This document shows, one piece after another, positions 9,384 through 18,392 of a DNA stretch of 64,000 bases; the first letter of the stretch is position 1, and every line of letters starts with the position of its first letter. The stretch is from NCBI RefSeq assembly GCF_016656965.1, contig NZ_CP067977.1, positions 310,001 to 374,000 on the forward strand, in the 5' to 3' direction. Made by a program: the position numbers and the translations under genes. The stretch comes from Brevundimonas vitisensis. GTDB taxonomy: Bacteria; Pseudomonadota; Alphaproteobacteria; Caulobacterales; Caulobacteraceae. The notes below the pieces were generated by a model. The model ran no database searches and had not been told where the DNA came from. It saw nothing but the letters and a program-made list of their open reading frames with translations.

Positions 9384-10531
9384 CCGCGTCGGCCCTGACC
9401 CGGCCGGGCGAACGCGACCGGCTGACCGTCAAGATCGCACAGATCGACTGGCGCTTTGTCCTGCTTCTGTGCGCGGTGGCCGGTGTCGGCAGCCTGATGC
9501 TTTATTCGGTGGCCAAGGGCTCGTGGGAACCGTGGGCGGCCAATCACCTCATCCGGTTTGGCGTCTGCCTGGGCATGATGCTGGTGCTGTCGCTGATCAG
9601 CCTGCGCATATGGTTCGGGCTGGCCTATCCCCTATATTTTCTGGCTCTTTTCCTGCTGATCTGCGTCGAACTGTTCGGTTATACCGCCATGGGGGCCACG
9701 CGCTGGCTGGACCTCGGCGTAACGCGGATCCAGCCGTCGGAAATCATGAAGATCGGCCTGGTTCTGGCCTTGGCGCGATATTACCACGGCGCCACTGCTC
9801 AAGAGGCCCGCTTCCACTGGAAGCTGATCTTCCCGGTGATGATCATCGCCGCGCCGTTCCTGCTGGTCGCGCATCAACCGGATCTGGGCTCGGCCATGTT
9901 GATCGGTCTGACGGGGGCAGCGATCATGTTCGTGGCCGGACTGAGCTGGAAGCTGATCGCCGCAACGGCCATCCCCACGCTGGTGGCCATCCCCTTCTAC
10001 GTGACCTTTGGGATGCATGAGTATCAGCGCAACCGTGTGATGACCTTCCTGAGCCCCGAGAGCGATCCTTCGGGCACCGGCTATCACATCATGCAATCCA
10101 AGATCGCCCTGGGGTCCGGCGGTCTGCTGGGCAAGGGCTACGGTCTGGGCAGCCAAAGCCAGCTTGAGTTCCTGCCTGAAAAGCACACCGACTTCATCTT
10201 TGCCGCCGTGTCGGAAGAGTTCGGCTTCGTGGGATCGTTCACCGTCCTGCTGTGCTACGCGGCCATCATTCTGATCGCCCTGCGGATTGCTTCGCTGTCG
10301 CACAGCCATTTCGGCCGTCTGGCCAGCGCAGGCATGACGGCGACCTTTGCCCTCTATGTGCTTATCAATGGGGCCATGGTCATGGGCTTGGCCCCGGTCG
10401 TGGGGGTGCCCATGCCGTTGCTGTCCTATGGCGGGACCGTCATGCTGACGGTCATGGTCGGCTTCGGCCTGGTCATGGCGACGCGGGTGCACCGCTATGC
10501 CGAACTGCCCAAGGGCCACGGACTGATCTGA
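9380..10531 (+). CDS. rodA: Peptidoglycan glycosyltransferase RodA (SEDS family)
   Basis: SEDS-family polymerase that makes glycan strands from lipid II in complex with PBP2. The 383-residue protein has about ten hydrophobic segments and the family hallmarks: GATRWLDLGVTRIQPSEIMK, with the QPSE motif, LVAHQPDLGSAM, the catalytic-loop region ESDPSGTGYHIMQSKIALGS, and the C-terminal PLLSYGGTVMLTVMVGFG. RodA rather than FtsW is shown by the operon with mreBCD and mrdA. It is the last gene of the elongasome operon; a convergent minus-strand gene ends 3 bases further on. Confidence 0.96.
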   Translation: MTASALTRPGERDRLTVKIAQIDWRFVLLLCAVAGVGSLMLYSVAKGSWEPWAANHLIRFGVCLGMMLVLSLISLRIWFGLAYPLYFLALFLLICVELFGYTAMGATRWLDLGVTRIQPSEIMKIGLVLALARYYHGATAQEARFHWKLIFPVMIIAAPFLLVAHQPDLGSAMLIGLTGAAIMFVAGLSWKLIAATAIPTLVAIPFYVTFGMHEYQRNRVMTFLSPESDPSGTGYHIMQSKIALGSGGLLGKGYGLGSQSQLEFLPEKHTDFIFAAVSEEFGFVGSFTVLLCYAAIILIALRIASLSHSHFGRLASAGMTATFALYVLINGAMVMGLAPVVGVPMPLLSYGGTVMLTVMVGFGLVMATRVHRYAELPKGHGLI

Positions 10532-10534
10532 GCC

Positions 10535-11509
10535 CTACAGGCCAGCAGCCCAGTCTGTGGCGCGGATCAGGCTGTCGACAATACCCGGCTCGGTCGAGGC
10601 GTGGCCCGCATCCGGCACGATATCCAGGTGCGCTTCCGGCCAGGCGCGGTGCAGGGCCCATGCCCCCGAGATCGGCGTGACGACGTCGAACCGGCCTTGG
10701 GCGATCCAGGCCGGGATATGGCGAATACGGCCGATGTTCTTCAGCAGCCAGCCTTCTTCGGGAAAGAAGCCGCCATTGGTGAAGTACCAGTTCTCGATGC
10801 GCGCGAAGGCTACGGCAAAGTCCGGCTCTGCGAACTTGTCCGGACGGGCTCCGGGCCCCTCCACGCTGACTGTCTCGCCTTCCCAGCTGGACCAGGCGAT
10901 GGCGCAGGCTTCGCGTTCGCTGCGGTCCTCGCCGATCAGCCGCTTGTAATAGGCAGCCATCAGATCGTGGCGTTCATCCTCTGGGATCGGCGCAATGAAT
11001 CGTTCCCACGCGTCGGGGAAGATCATCGACGCTCCGTCCTGATAGAACCATTGCAGTTCCTTGCGGGTCAGCAGGAAGATGCCGCGCAGGATCAAGGCCG
11101 ATACCCGCTCGGGATGGGTGATCGCATAGGCCATGGCCAGGGTGGAGCCCCAGGATCCGCCGAACACCACCCATCGGTCGATGCCGCAACGCTCCCGCAG
11201 CCGCTCGATGTCCTCGATCAGAGTCCAGGTGGTGTTGTCCTCCAGCGAGGCGTTCGGCCGGGATTGGCCACATCCGCGCTGATCGAACATCACGATGCGG
11301 TATTTCGCGGGATCGAAATAGCGACGCATGCCCGGATTGACGGCCCCGCCGGGGCCACCGTGCAGAACGAGGACGGGGATGCCCTGGGGGTTTCCGCTTT
11401 CCTCGTAATAGATCTCGTGGACGCTGTCGGTCGGCATCCAGCCGGACGCGAACGACTCGATCTCTGGGAACAGCTCGCGCCTCGGGGCGTCGGAAACGGG
11501 GAAGGCCAT
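10535..11509 (-). CDS. pip: Proline iminopeptidase (alpha/beta hydrolase)
   Basis: Cytoplasmic serine exopeptidase of family S33 that removes N-terminal proline from peptides. The 324 residues include the oxyanion segment LHGGPGGAVNPGMRRYFDP, RIVMFDQRGCGQS, the nucleophile elbow GGSWGSTLAMAYA with the active serine, and PDAGHAS bearing the catalytic histidine; the aspartate is probably in QGRFDVVTP. All are in the standard order and at standard length. It lies 24 bases downstream of the DUF423 gene on the same strand, so the two may share a promoter, and it converges on rodA. Confidence 0.93.
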   Translation of the reverse strand: MAFPVSDAPRRELFPEIESFASGWMPTDSVHEIYYEESGNPQGIPVLVLHGGPGGAVNPGMRRYFDPAKYRIVMFDQRGCGQSRPNASLEDNTTWTLIEDIERLRERCGIDRWVVFGGSWGSTLAMAYAITHPERVSALILRGIFLLTRKELQWFYQDGASMIFPDAWERFIAPIPEDERHDLMAAYYKRLIGEDRSEREACAIAWSSWEGETVSVEGPGARPDKFAEPDFAVAFARIENWYFTNGGFFPEEGWLLKNIGRIRHIPAWIAQGRFDVVTPISGAWALHRAWPEAHLDIVPDAGHASTEPGIVDSLIRATDWAAGL

Positions 11510-11533
11510 TCTACCTCAAGGTAAGATGTGACA

Positions 11534-11905
11534 TTAAGCGGATGCGGGTGAGTTACGAACGGCGGCAACGGCCAGCGAAAGCCAGGCCGCGATCATCAGC
11601 AAGCCACCGATCGGCGCGACCATGCCCATGGCTGAGAGGCTGAGCAGGGCGATGAGCGACAAAGACAGGCAGAATACCATCCCGCCCAGGCAGGCCAGCC
11701 ATCCGGCAAGCCTCACCAGGGACGAATGACCCGCCCATATGGCACAGACGATCGCCAGCACGGCATGGACCATCTGGTACTGCGCGCCAGTGGTCAGCAG
11801 CGTCTTCACGCCCGGCCCCGCGCCATGAGCGGCGAAGGCACCGACGGCTACGGCCATGGCTCCGTTCAGCGCTGCAAACAGCAATAGGGGTCGACTCGGT
11901 GTCAT
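11534..11905 (-). CDS. DUF423 family small membrane protein
   Basis: A 123-residue inner-membrane protein with four predicted membrane segments (LLFAALNGAMAVAVGAFAAHGA, MVHAVLAIVCAIWAG, LAGWLACLGGMVFCLSLSLIALL, IGGLLMIAAWLSLAVAA). The phrase GAFAAHGA near the start and the later YQMVHA and PIGGLLMI are typical of the DUF423/YgdD family, whose function is unknown. It begins close to a divergent MFS gene (49 bases between starts), so the two promoters must share that short space. Confidence 0.85.
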   Translation of the reverse strand: MTPSRPLLLFAALNGAMAVAVGAFAAHGAGPGVKTLLTTGAQYQMVHAVLAIVCAIWAGHSSLVRLAGWLACLGGMVFCLSLSLIALLSLSAMGMVAPIGGLLMIAAWLSLAVAAVRNSPASA

Positions 11906-11953
11906 GATGAAACGCTAGCCGACGCGACGGATCGTGTCTGCTATCACCCGCCG

Positions 11954-13117
11954 ATGACGACCTCGCGCCGGATGGCGATCCAGTATGTGTTGCTGTTCGG
12001 TGCCACGGGGGTCAGCCTGCCGTTCGCCGGCCTGTGGTTTCGGGCCCAGGGCCTGAGCGGCGCCGAGATCGGCGTCATCCTGGCCATTCCGATGCTGGCT
12101 CGTCTTCTCACCGGGCCGGCCATTGCGGTGTGGGCGGACGGCTTCAGGGCGCGGCGAACGCCGATTGCGCTGCTGGCCCTGCTGGCAGCGGTGGGCTACG
12201 GCACGGCGGGCTTGGTCGAGGGGCTGCTGCCCTGGACCCTGGCCTGGTTCGTCGGGGCGACCGCAGCCGCAGCGATGATCCCTCTGACCGACGTTCTGAC
12301 CCTGCGTCTGGCCAAGCGAGAGGGTTTCGCCTTTTCCGTGCCGCGGGGTGTGGGGTCGGCCGCCTTTGTCCTGGCCAATATCGCCATGGGGGCGCTGCTG
12401 ACCGTGGCCCCTGCCGATGCGGTGATCGTCTGGATTGTCCTCGCCTGCCTGATCATGGCTCTGACTGCCTGGCGATTGGCTCCTGCCGAGGCTGTCGCGG
12501 AGGGCGGGCCCGCCTTGGGCCGAGAGCGTTTCAGGGGCATCGGCCGATTGGTTGCCGACCCGACCTTCATGATGGCGATCCTGGCGGTCGGTGCCATTCA
12601 GGCCGCGCACGGCTTCTACTACGGCTTTTCAGCGATCGATTGGAAAGCCCAAGGCCTGGCCGAGAGCGTGACGGGTCTGTTGTGGGCGTTTTCCGTGGCG
12701 GTCGAGATCGCCTTCATGTGGTGGATCGAACCATGGCGTCGACGGGCGGGAATCGGTGCGGCCACGATGCTGATGGTTGGGGCAGGGGCTTCGGTCGTTC
12801 GTTGGACTGCCCTGGCTCTGGTCCCGCCGTTGTGGACCTTGTGGCCGCTGCAGGCCCTGCATGCGCTCAGCTTTGCCGCGACATTCCTGGCCGGTCTGGA
12901 ATTGGTTGAGCGGCTGGCTCCGCCCGACAGTCAGACGGCGGCCCAGACCCTGAGTTCTGCCCTGTCGTCGGGCGTGCTGATCGGCTTGGCCACACTGGCA
13001 TCCGGCCCGCTTTACGACACCTTCGGTGCGGTGGGATATCTGGCGATGACGGCACTCGCGGCGGTCGGGGGCCTCCTCGCCCTGGCAATGCGACTGGATC
13101 TAGATCAGCCGACCTGA
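11954..13117 (+). CDS. MFS transporter, phenylpropionate/nucleoside-symporter type
   Basis: A 387-residue inner-membrane carrier with about twelve hydrophobic segments. The first helix region QYVLLFGATGVSLPFAGLWFRAQGLSGAEIG, with a polar/proline-bearing helix 1 and the following GVILAIPMLARLLTGP, resembles the MFS_1_like group that includes HcaT and the NupG-like symporters. Substrate is unknown. Helices 5-6 contain VPRGVGSAAFVLANIAMGALL. No transport partner or catabolic gene is adjacent, so context does not help; it is divergent from the DUF423 gene. Confidence 0.8.
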   Translation: MTTSRRMAIQYVLLFGATGVSLPFAGLWFRAQGLSGAEIGVILAIPMLARLLTGPAIAVWADGFRARRTPIALLALLAAVGYGTAGLVEGLLPWTLAWFVGATAAAAMIPLTDVLTLRLAKREGFAFSVPRGVGSAAFVLANIAMGALLTVAPADAVIVWIVLACLIMALTAWRLAPAEAVAEGGPALGRERFRGIGRLVADPTFMMAILAVGAIQAAHGFYYGFSAIDWKAQGLAESVTGLLWAFSVAVEIAFMWWIEPWRRRAGIGAATMLMVGAGASVVRWTALALVPPLWTLWPLQALHALSFAATFLAGLELVERLAPPDSQTAAQTLSSALSSGVLIGLATLASGPLYDTFGAVGYLAMTALAAVGGLLALAMRLDLDQPT

Positions 13118-13156
13118 CAGGCGAGCCGCAGGGGAAGGCGACCGGTAGAACGAGCC

Positions 13157-13747
13157 TCAGTTTCTGGCCAGTGGCGACAAATGTCTGGCGATCGCCGTCG
13201 CCGTGATCTTCACGCCGCGCTGTACAGCCTCGTCTTCGGCCTGATCAGGAACGCGCAAGAGGCCGATGGCCGGAGCGTCGAGGCCGTAGGGCAGGCTGGT
13301 GAGCACGCGATAAAGCAGATAGCTGCCCGTATCGTCCTCCGCATCCGAAGTGGCATCGGCCTCCAGGCCTGCATCTTTCAGTGCACGGATGATCTCTGCG
13401 ACAGGCACCGTCGCACGGGCCAATGCCGGGCCGGTGACGTCGGCCCTATGTCCTCCCGTAAGGGACCGGTTCTCGGCCCGCATCTGGAGGCGGAAGGCGT
13501 CGCTGCGCCGCGTACGTCCTATCAGCAACACAGCCCGGCAGGTGGAACTCGACAAGTGCGCCGAGAGGGTGGAGGCGAGAGTCTCCGGGTCTGCAGCGGC
13601 GACGGGGACGGTCCTGGCCCCTTGCGGGCTCCAGGGCTCACCGGACAGGTCTTCGATCGGATCCCAGCCGGACTGGTCTGAATCATAGGCACAAATGACG
13701 ATTGCCGGGCGGCGGTCCTTCTGGATCTCGGCATTGGGATCAATCAT
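13157..13747 (-). CDS. Pyroglutamyl-peptidase-like protein lacking catalytic residues
   Basis: A 196-residue soluble protein that I read as a diverged relative of peptidase family C15. The order of motifs fits: an N-terminal strand AIVICAYDSDQSGWDP where C15 has its TGFEPFGG...NPS region, a Glu in RAENRS (92) matching the catalytic Glu, SDDTG-like DDTGSYLLYRVL (139-150) where C15 has the AGxYLCN cysteine, and LLRVPDQA (163-170) where C15 has the histidine of IHVP. The Cys position is Leu145 and the His position is Arg165, so peptidase activity should be absent. Known peptidases keep both. It precedes nothing in an obvious operon; the TipN-like gene lies 83 bases upstream on the same strand. 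Confidence 0.5.
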   Translation of the reverse strand: MIDPNAEIQKDRRPAIVICAYDSDQSGWDPIEDLSGEPWSPQGARTVPVAAADPETLASTLSAHLSSSTCRAVLLIGRTRRSDAFRLQMRAENRSLTGGHRADVTGPALARATVPVAEIIRALKDAGLEADATSDAEDDTGSYLLYRVLTSLPYGLDAPAIGLLRVPDQAEDEAVQRGVKITATAIARHLSPLARN

Positions 13748-13830
13748 GGATGCGCCTCAGCCCGTGACGTTTGCGTGACGGTGTCGTCATGCCGCCGTCG
13801 CCGTCAAGTCCGCAGGATCAGATTCGAGGA

Positions 13831-16398
13831 TCAGGAGAGGTCACCGACGGCAGCATCTAACAAGAGGAAGGCACGGCCACCGTCCGATGCCAGACGATTC
13901 AGAACCGCGGGCCCGTCGCCAGACCGTGCATAGTCGTCCAGACCTCGGCCGAACTCGCGGACATAGCGTTCGGCGTCTGCCCGAAGGTCAGGATCGCTGA
14001 GCACGCGCCGTGAGACGCTGCGCACGGCGGCGGGTGCCACGCGGCGGACGATGGCGCGGGCCTGGCTGGGGTCACCGTCAGCGAAGGCAAAGGCGGCTTC
14101 CTCGACGCGCGACCGCGGCAGAAGGGCATTGGGATCCACGCCCATGCGACGGATGGCACCGGCTATGCGCTCCGTCAGAGCCTCGGCATCGGCCGGTGGC
14201 ATGACTGGCGTGTCCAGGTCCAGCGGCACCTCGCCCGGGCCGTCATCGACCAGGTCGTTCCACCCCAGACCTTCATTGGCAGAGCGCGGGGCAGGCTCGG
14301 GTTCGGGGGTGGGCTCCAGTCGCAGTCGTCCTCGCAGGCCAAAACCGCGATCGGGGCGTGGTGCCTCAGGCTGGGACCGCGGCGACGTCGGACGTTCGCG
14401 TGGTTCTGTCGGCTGGGCGACAGGGGCGTCGCGGCGGCGACCGCTCGGCCCGTCACCAGACACAACGCCCATCAGCCGGACCGCCTCGGTCAGCATTTCG
14501 TAGTTGCGCCGCACTCGCTCCTGGAACCCGACATCAAGGGCCTCGGTATCCTCCGCTGCCTTGCGGGATGCTGCGGCCAAGGCCGCCAGACCTTCCTCCA
14601 CGGTCTGCCGAATGGCTTCGACGCGCTCGCGCGCCTGTTCCGGCAGGAGGGCCGCCCGGTCGTCCAGATCGCCCATGGTATCTTCGATCCGCCCCAGGGC
14701 AGCGTTCATGCGCTCGACCGTGGATTCCAGACGCTGGATCGCACGCTCGCCCGCATCGTCGACCAGATAGACGCTCTCGTTGACGATCCGGCGCGCACCC
14801 TCGATGCGGGCATCGGCCGCCTGGTCGGCCTGCTGGGCGGCATCGAACAAGGCCTGACCCAGCCGGTCGGCGCGGAGCTGGGCCTGAATCGCGGCTTCGT
14901 CGGCGGCCGCGCGGGCCTCCTCGGCGGTTGCCTGCATGGCGACCAGCGCACGGCGGGTCTCTTCCACCAGGGCGTCCCGGGCCTCTGCGGACAAGGCCTC
15001 GAACTTGTCCAGGGCGACTTTCGTGGCTGCGTCGAAGCCGTCGGCCTCACGCTGGGACATCTCGACCAGGGCGCGGAACTGATCGGATGCAGCCTCGACC
15101 AGCTCCTTCAGTGATTCCGTAGTGTGGAGGGAGGTCTGGCCCAACTCATTGGCCGCCGATCGGGCCGCCGACAGCTGCTCGGTCAGCTGCGCACGTTGGC
15201 TCTCGACCTGGGCGGAAAAGTCTTCCTGATCCGTGCGCAGGGCATAGGCGGCCGTGACCAGTGCGGCGCGTTGCTGGCCCAGCCCTTCCTCCACCGACTG
15301 AATCTGTTCGGCGACGCCCGCACCGGCATTCTCGAGACGCAGCGTCTGACGCGCCAGATCGTCCGAGGCGAGCCGCGCAGCGTCCTGGGCCTCGCCAGCG
15401 GCGGCAGCCAGGTCGGCGGCTCGGGCGGCCAGCGCGGCCTCGGCTTCGCGCAACTGCGTCTGGGCCAGATCGGACGCATCCACGACCATCCGCGACTGGC
15501 GCTCGACGGCATCCATGACGCCGGCGGCCTGAGTGTCCAAGCGGGACCCCAGCGATGCCATGGCCTCGCGCTCCTGGCCCAATTGCTCGACCAGACGCCG
15601 CGCGGTGCGGCCTGCGGTTTCGGCCGCTTCGTTCAGGCGACCGGTCTCTTGAACCAGGGCTTCGCGCAGCAGCGCCATGTCGGCGCGCGCCCGCTCGGTG
15701 GCCAAGGTGGCCTGATCAATGTCACTCCGAAGCGATTGTAGAACCTCACCCGTCTGGCGCGCTGCCAAGGCGGTCGGGGCCAGGAGGGCATCGGACAACT
15801 CACGCGCGCGGCGGGTCTCGGCTGCGAGCCCGGACCCCTGCCTCACGGCGTGGGCCAGCATGATCGCCATACCGGCTGGCGCCAGAGCGATCATCGCATA
15901 GACGGCCAGACGGAGGGGCTCCATATCGACTGCGCCGGAGCCGACCTCGAACGCAAGCCAGGCTGCGACCCCGCCGATCCACACAACTGATGCCAGCCCG
16001 GCAACCAGATAGGCGTGTCCCCCATGGACAGGGCTGCTCGAGGCGGACGGCGCCAGGGCGACGGGTGGCGGCGGCGGATCATAGGCTGCCGGTGGCGAGC
16101 CGGCGGGCACCGCGAAATCGGGTACGACGGCAGGTTCTGGGTCCAGGCTGGTGACGTCGGCCTCGGCTGGCGTGCCGGTCGCGGCGGCGGCACGGGCCGC
16201 GCGCTGCTCAGCCAGGAGATGTTCTTCGGCCAGGCGTCGCCGACGCCGCTCGGACATGGGGCGTTCGGGAGCAGGTGCCGCTGCCTCAGCGTGCGAGGGT
16301 GTCTCGGCGGCTGTTGGCGGCGTTGCGGGCTCGGAGGCGACCGCATCGACCGGTTCGGCGTCGGACAGGATCAGGGGCGGCCGTTGGCGGGACTTCAT
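13831..16398 (-). CDS. TipN-like polarity protein: N-terminal membrane anchor plus long coiled coil
   Basis: An 855-residue protein with a proline/alanine-rich cytoplasmic start containing SERRRRRLAEEHLLAEQRAAR, two adjacent membrane segments (about 129-150 and 161-184), a very long Ala/Glu/Gln/Arg-rich coiled coil (about 190-660) with no enzymatic motif, and a basic and helical C-terminal region (about 740-855). The Caulobacter birth-scar/polarity protein TipN has this architecture and size: about 890 residues, two N-terminal membrane segments and a large coiled coil. By inference this gene marks the new pole or division site. A generic coiled-coil membrane protein is the alternative, since coiled coils give weak homology. 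Confidence 0.6.
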   Translation of the reverse strand: MKSRQRPPLILSDAEPVDAVASEPATPPTAAETPSHAEAAAPAPERPMSERRRRRLAEEHLLAEQRAARAAAATGTPAEADVTSLDPEPAVVPDFAVPAGSPPAAYDPPPPPVALAPSASSSPVHGGHAYLVAGLASVVWIGGVAAWLAFEVGSGAVDMEPLRLAVYAMIALAPAGMAIMLAHAVRQGSGLAAETRRARELSDALLAPTALAARQTGEVLQSLRSDIDQATLATERARADMALLREALVQETGRLNEAAETAGRTARRLVEQLGQEREAMASLGSRLDTQAAGVMDAVERQSRMVVDASDLAQTQLREAEAALAARAADLAAAAGEAQDAARLASDDLARQTLRLENAGAGVAEQIQSVEEGLGQQRAALVTAAYALRTDQEDFSAQVESQRAQLTEQLSAARSAANELGQTSLHTTESLKELVEAASDQFRALVEMSQREADGFDAATKVALDKFEALSAEARDALVEETRRALVAMQATAEEARAAADEAAIQAQLRADRLGQALFDAAQQADQAADARIEGARRIVNESVYLVDDAGERAIQRLESTVERMNAALGRIEDTMGDLDDRAALLPEQARERVEAIRQTVEEGLAALAAASRKAAEDTEALDVGFQERVRRNYEMLTEAVRLMGVVSGDGPSGRRRDAPVAQPTEPRERPTSPRSQPEAPRPDRGFGLRGRLRLEPTPEPEPAPRSANEGLGWNDLVDDGPGEVPLDLDTPVMPPADAEALTERIAGAIRRMGVDPNALLPRSRVEEAAFAFADGDPSQARAIVRRVAPAAVRSVSRRVLSDPDLRADAERYVREFGRGLDDYARSGDGPAVLNRLASDGGRAFLLLDAAVGDLS

Positions 16399-16544
16399 CG
16401 GTTGTGGGCTCGATCATGACGGCGAGCGCGCGACGAGGGCGCGACGCTTTGGACCCTAACGGTTGAAATCCGCCCCGCAAAGGCGACAGCCGGTGAATCG
16501 GCACAGTAACGGGGGATTGTCGCGATGTTACGCGCGCTAAGCGC

Positions 16545-16727
16545 TCAACAGTCGCGGCGCGAGGCGACCAGCACAGCTGCGGAGGGCGTGTCCGGGCAGT
16601 CGCGAACACGGTGAACTTCGCGTTCCTGTTGACGGCGCGGCTGATCGGAGTCGACGCCGAACTGCGACAGCACGGCGGCAGCCAGAAGGGCAATGAAACC
16701 CGCGATGAACTCGATCAGCGCCTGCAT
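16545..16727 (-). CDS. Small membrane protein, 60 residues, unrecognised
   Basis: Starts with one hydrophobic helix (MQALIEFIAGFIALLAAAVL) followed by a hydrophilic, arginine-rich tail with two cysteines, the last one being the C-terminal residue. The start is supported by a strong ribosome site, AGGGGAGA, about 6 bases before the ATG. It lies 146 bases upstream of the TipN-like gene on the same strand. I do not recognise a family. It could be a small inner-membrane peptide with a cytoplasmic tail. A longer reading frame overlapping it from 16833 has a composition unlike a protein and is less likely. Confidence 0.5.
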   Translation of the reverse strand: MQALIEFIAGFIALLAAAVLSQFGVDSDQPRRQQEREVHRVRDCPDTPSAAVLVASRRDC

Positions 16728-16913
16728 CGCCGATCTCCCCTGTCTCGACCTGGGCTTTATGCCTGAGAACGGCGATCAAGACAATCGACCCCAACATGAA
16801 CAAAGCGTCACCATTGCCGCCCATGCTAGACATGTGGAACGCAAGAGGGGGTCGGTGCGCTTGTGGCTAGCGCGCGACCGCACGTCACGCGGCGAGGGTG
16901 GGCCAGACACATT

Positions 16914-18392
16914 ATGGGCGACGAGATCGATCCGGATAACCGGCTGCTGAGCGGCGGGACCTGCTGGCGCGTGGAAACGGCCGGTCGATTTGCCATGCTC
17001 ATGGAAAATGAAGCCTATTTCGACGCTCTTTCTTCGGCCATCGCCAAGGCTCAGCGCAGCATCGTCATACTGGGATGGCAGTTCGACCCGCGCACGCGGT
17101 TGGATCCGGAGACCCGTGCAGGCGATCGCCAGGCCGAGATCGGGCATCAGCTTCGCCTGCTGGTGAAGACCCGCCCGGACCTGGATGTGCGCCTGCTGAT
17201 CTGGAATTCGCCGGTCCTGATCGCCGCTTCCCAAGGCTTCTATCCGCACAAGGCGCAGCGCTGGTTCCGCAAGCGGATGGTGGAGTTTCGGCTGGACCAG
17301 CCAGGGCCCATCGGCGCCTGCCATCACCAGAAAGTGGTCGTGATCGACGACGCGGTAGCCTTCTGCGGGGGCGGAGACATTTCAACTGACCGCTGGGATT
17401 CCAGTGCTCACCTGGATGACGATCCCCGGCGGTGTCAGCCGTCGGGACTGGTGTGCGCGCCGCGGCACGAAGTCATGTCCGTGATGGACGGGGCGGCGGC
17501 GAGGGCTCTGGGAGATCTGGCCCGCGAGCGCTGGTTCCGATCGACGTGGGAACGGACCCGCCCTGACACGGTGGCTTCCGATCCGTGGCCGGACGGGGTT
17601 GAGCCTGACCTGATCGATGTGCCGGTCGGCATCGCGCGAACCGAGCCGCGAGCGGCCGGAAGACCAGAGGTCCGGGAGAACGAGGCGCTTCATCTGGAAG
17701 CCATTCGACGCGCCAAGCGGCTGATCTACTTCGAAAACCAGTACTTCACCTCGCCCCGTATCGCTGCAGCCCTGGCAGAGCGCCTGGCTGAGCCCGATGG
17801 CCCTGAAATCGTGCTGGTCTCGACCGGCACCAGCCCCAGCTGGTTCGACCGGCTGACCATGGATACCGCGCGATCGGAGGTCCTCTACCGCCTGGAAAGC
17901 GCGGATGTTCATAATCGCTTCTTTGCGTTCGCCCCCCTGACGAAGCAGGGAAAGCGGATCATCGTGCATGCCAAGCTGACGGTTATCGACGATCAGCTGA
18001 TCCGCATTGGCTCCACCAATCTCAACAATCGGTCCTTTGGCCTGGACACAGAATGCGATGTCGCTGCGGAACCGGCCGACGAAGCGGGGCGGGCGGCCAT
18101 CCGGCGCTATCGTCATCGGTCCATCGGTCATTTCATCGGCGTCGATCCCGAGGTCTTCGAAGCGGCCGAAGCTGTGACCGGCTCGGTTGGGCGGGCCATT
18201 ACGCAGTTCGATACCGGGCGAATGCAGCCGCTGGGTGCTGAGCCACCTTCATCGGGCGAACAGTTCATCGCAGAATGGCAGTTAGGCGATCCGACGTCGG
18301 CTGACGACGCATGGCGTCCCTGGAAACGTCGCAACCGGTCCCAGCGGCCTCAGGCCGCTTCAACCTCGAAGTCGATGATCAGCGGCAGATGA
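16914..18392 (+). CDS. Phospholipase D family protein
   Basis: Enzyme of the PLD superfamily (phosphatidyl transfer or phosphodiester hydrolysis), 492 residues from the ATG at 16914. Two HKD catalytic motifs are complete: HHQKVVVIDD followed by CGGGDIS, and HAKLTVIDDQLIRIGSTNLNNRS. No signal peptide or membrane segment is seen. The start at 16914 is preferred over the GTG at 16863 because of the GGCGAGGGTGGG stretch in front of it and because the extra residues are arginine-rich. Its last 43 bases overlap the converging EEP gene. In enterobacteria a cardiolipin synthase of this superfamily (ClsB) is also paired with an EEP protein (YbhP), so a phospholipid role is plausible. Confidence 0.87.
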   Translation: MGDEIDPDNRLLSGGTCWRVETAGRFAMLMENEAYFDALSSAIAKAQRSIVILGWQFDPRTRLDPETRAGDRQAEIGHQLRLLVKTRPDLDVRLLIWNSPVLIAASQGFYPHKAQRWFRKRMVEFRLDQPGPIGACHHQKVVVIDDAVAFCGGGDISTDRWDSSAHLDDDPRRCQPSGLVCAPRHEVMSVMDGAAARALGDLARERWFRSTWERTRPDTVASDPWPDGVEPDLIDVPVGIARTEPRAAGRPEVRENEALHLEAIRRAKRLIYFENQYFTSPRIAAALAERLAEPDGPEIVLVSTGTSPSWFDRLTMDTARSEVLYRLESADVHNRFFAFAPLTKQGKRIIVHAKLTVIDDQLIRIGSTNLNNRSFGLDTECDVAAEPADEAGRAAIRRYRHRSIGHFIGVDPEVFEAAEAVTGSVGRAITQFDTGRMQPLGAEPPSSGEQFIAEWQLGDPTSADDAWRPWKRRNRSQRPQAASTSKSMISGR

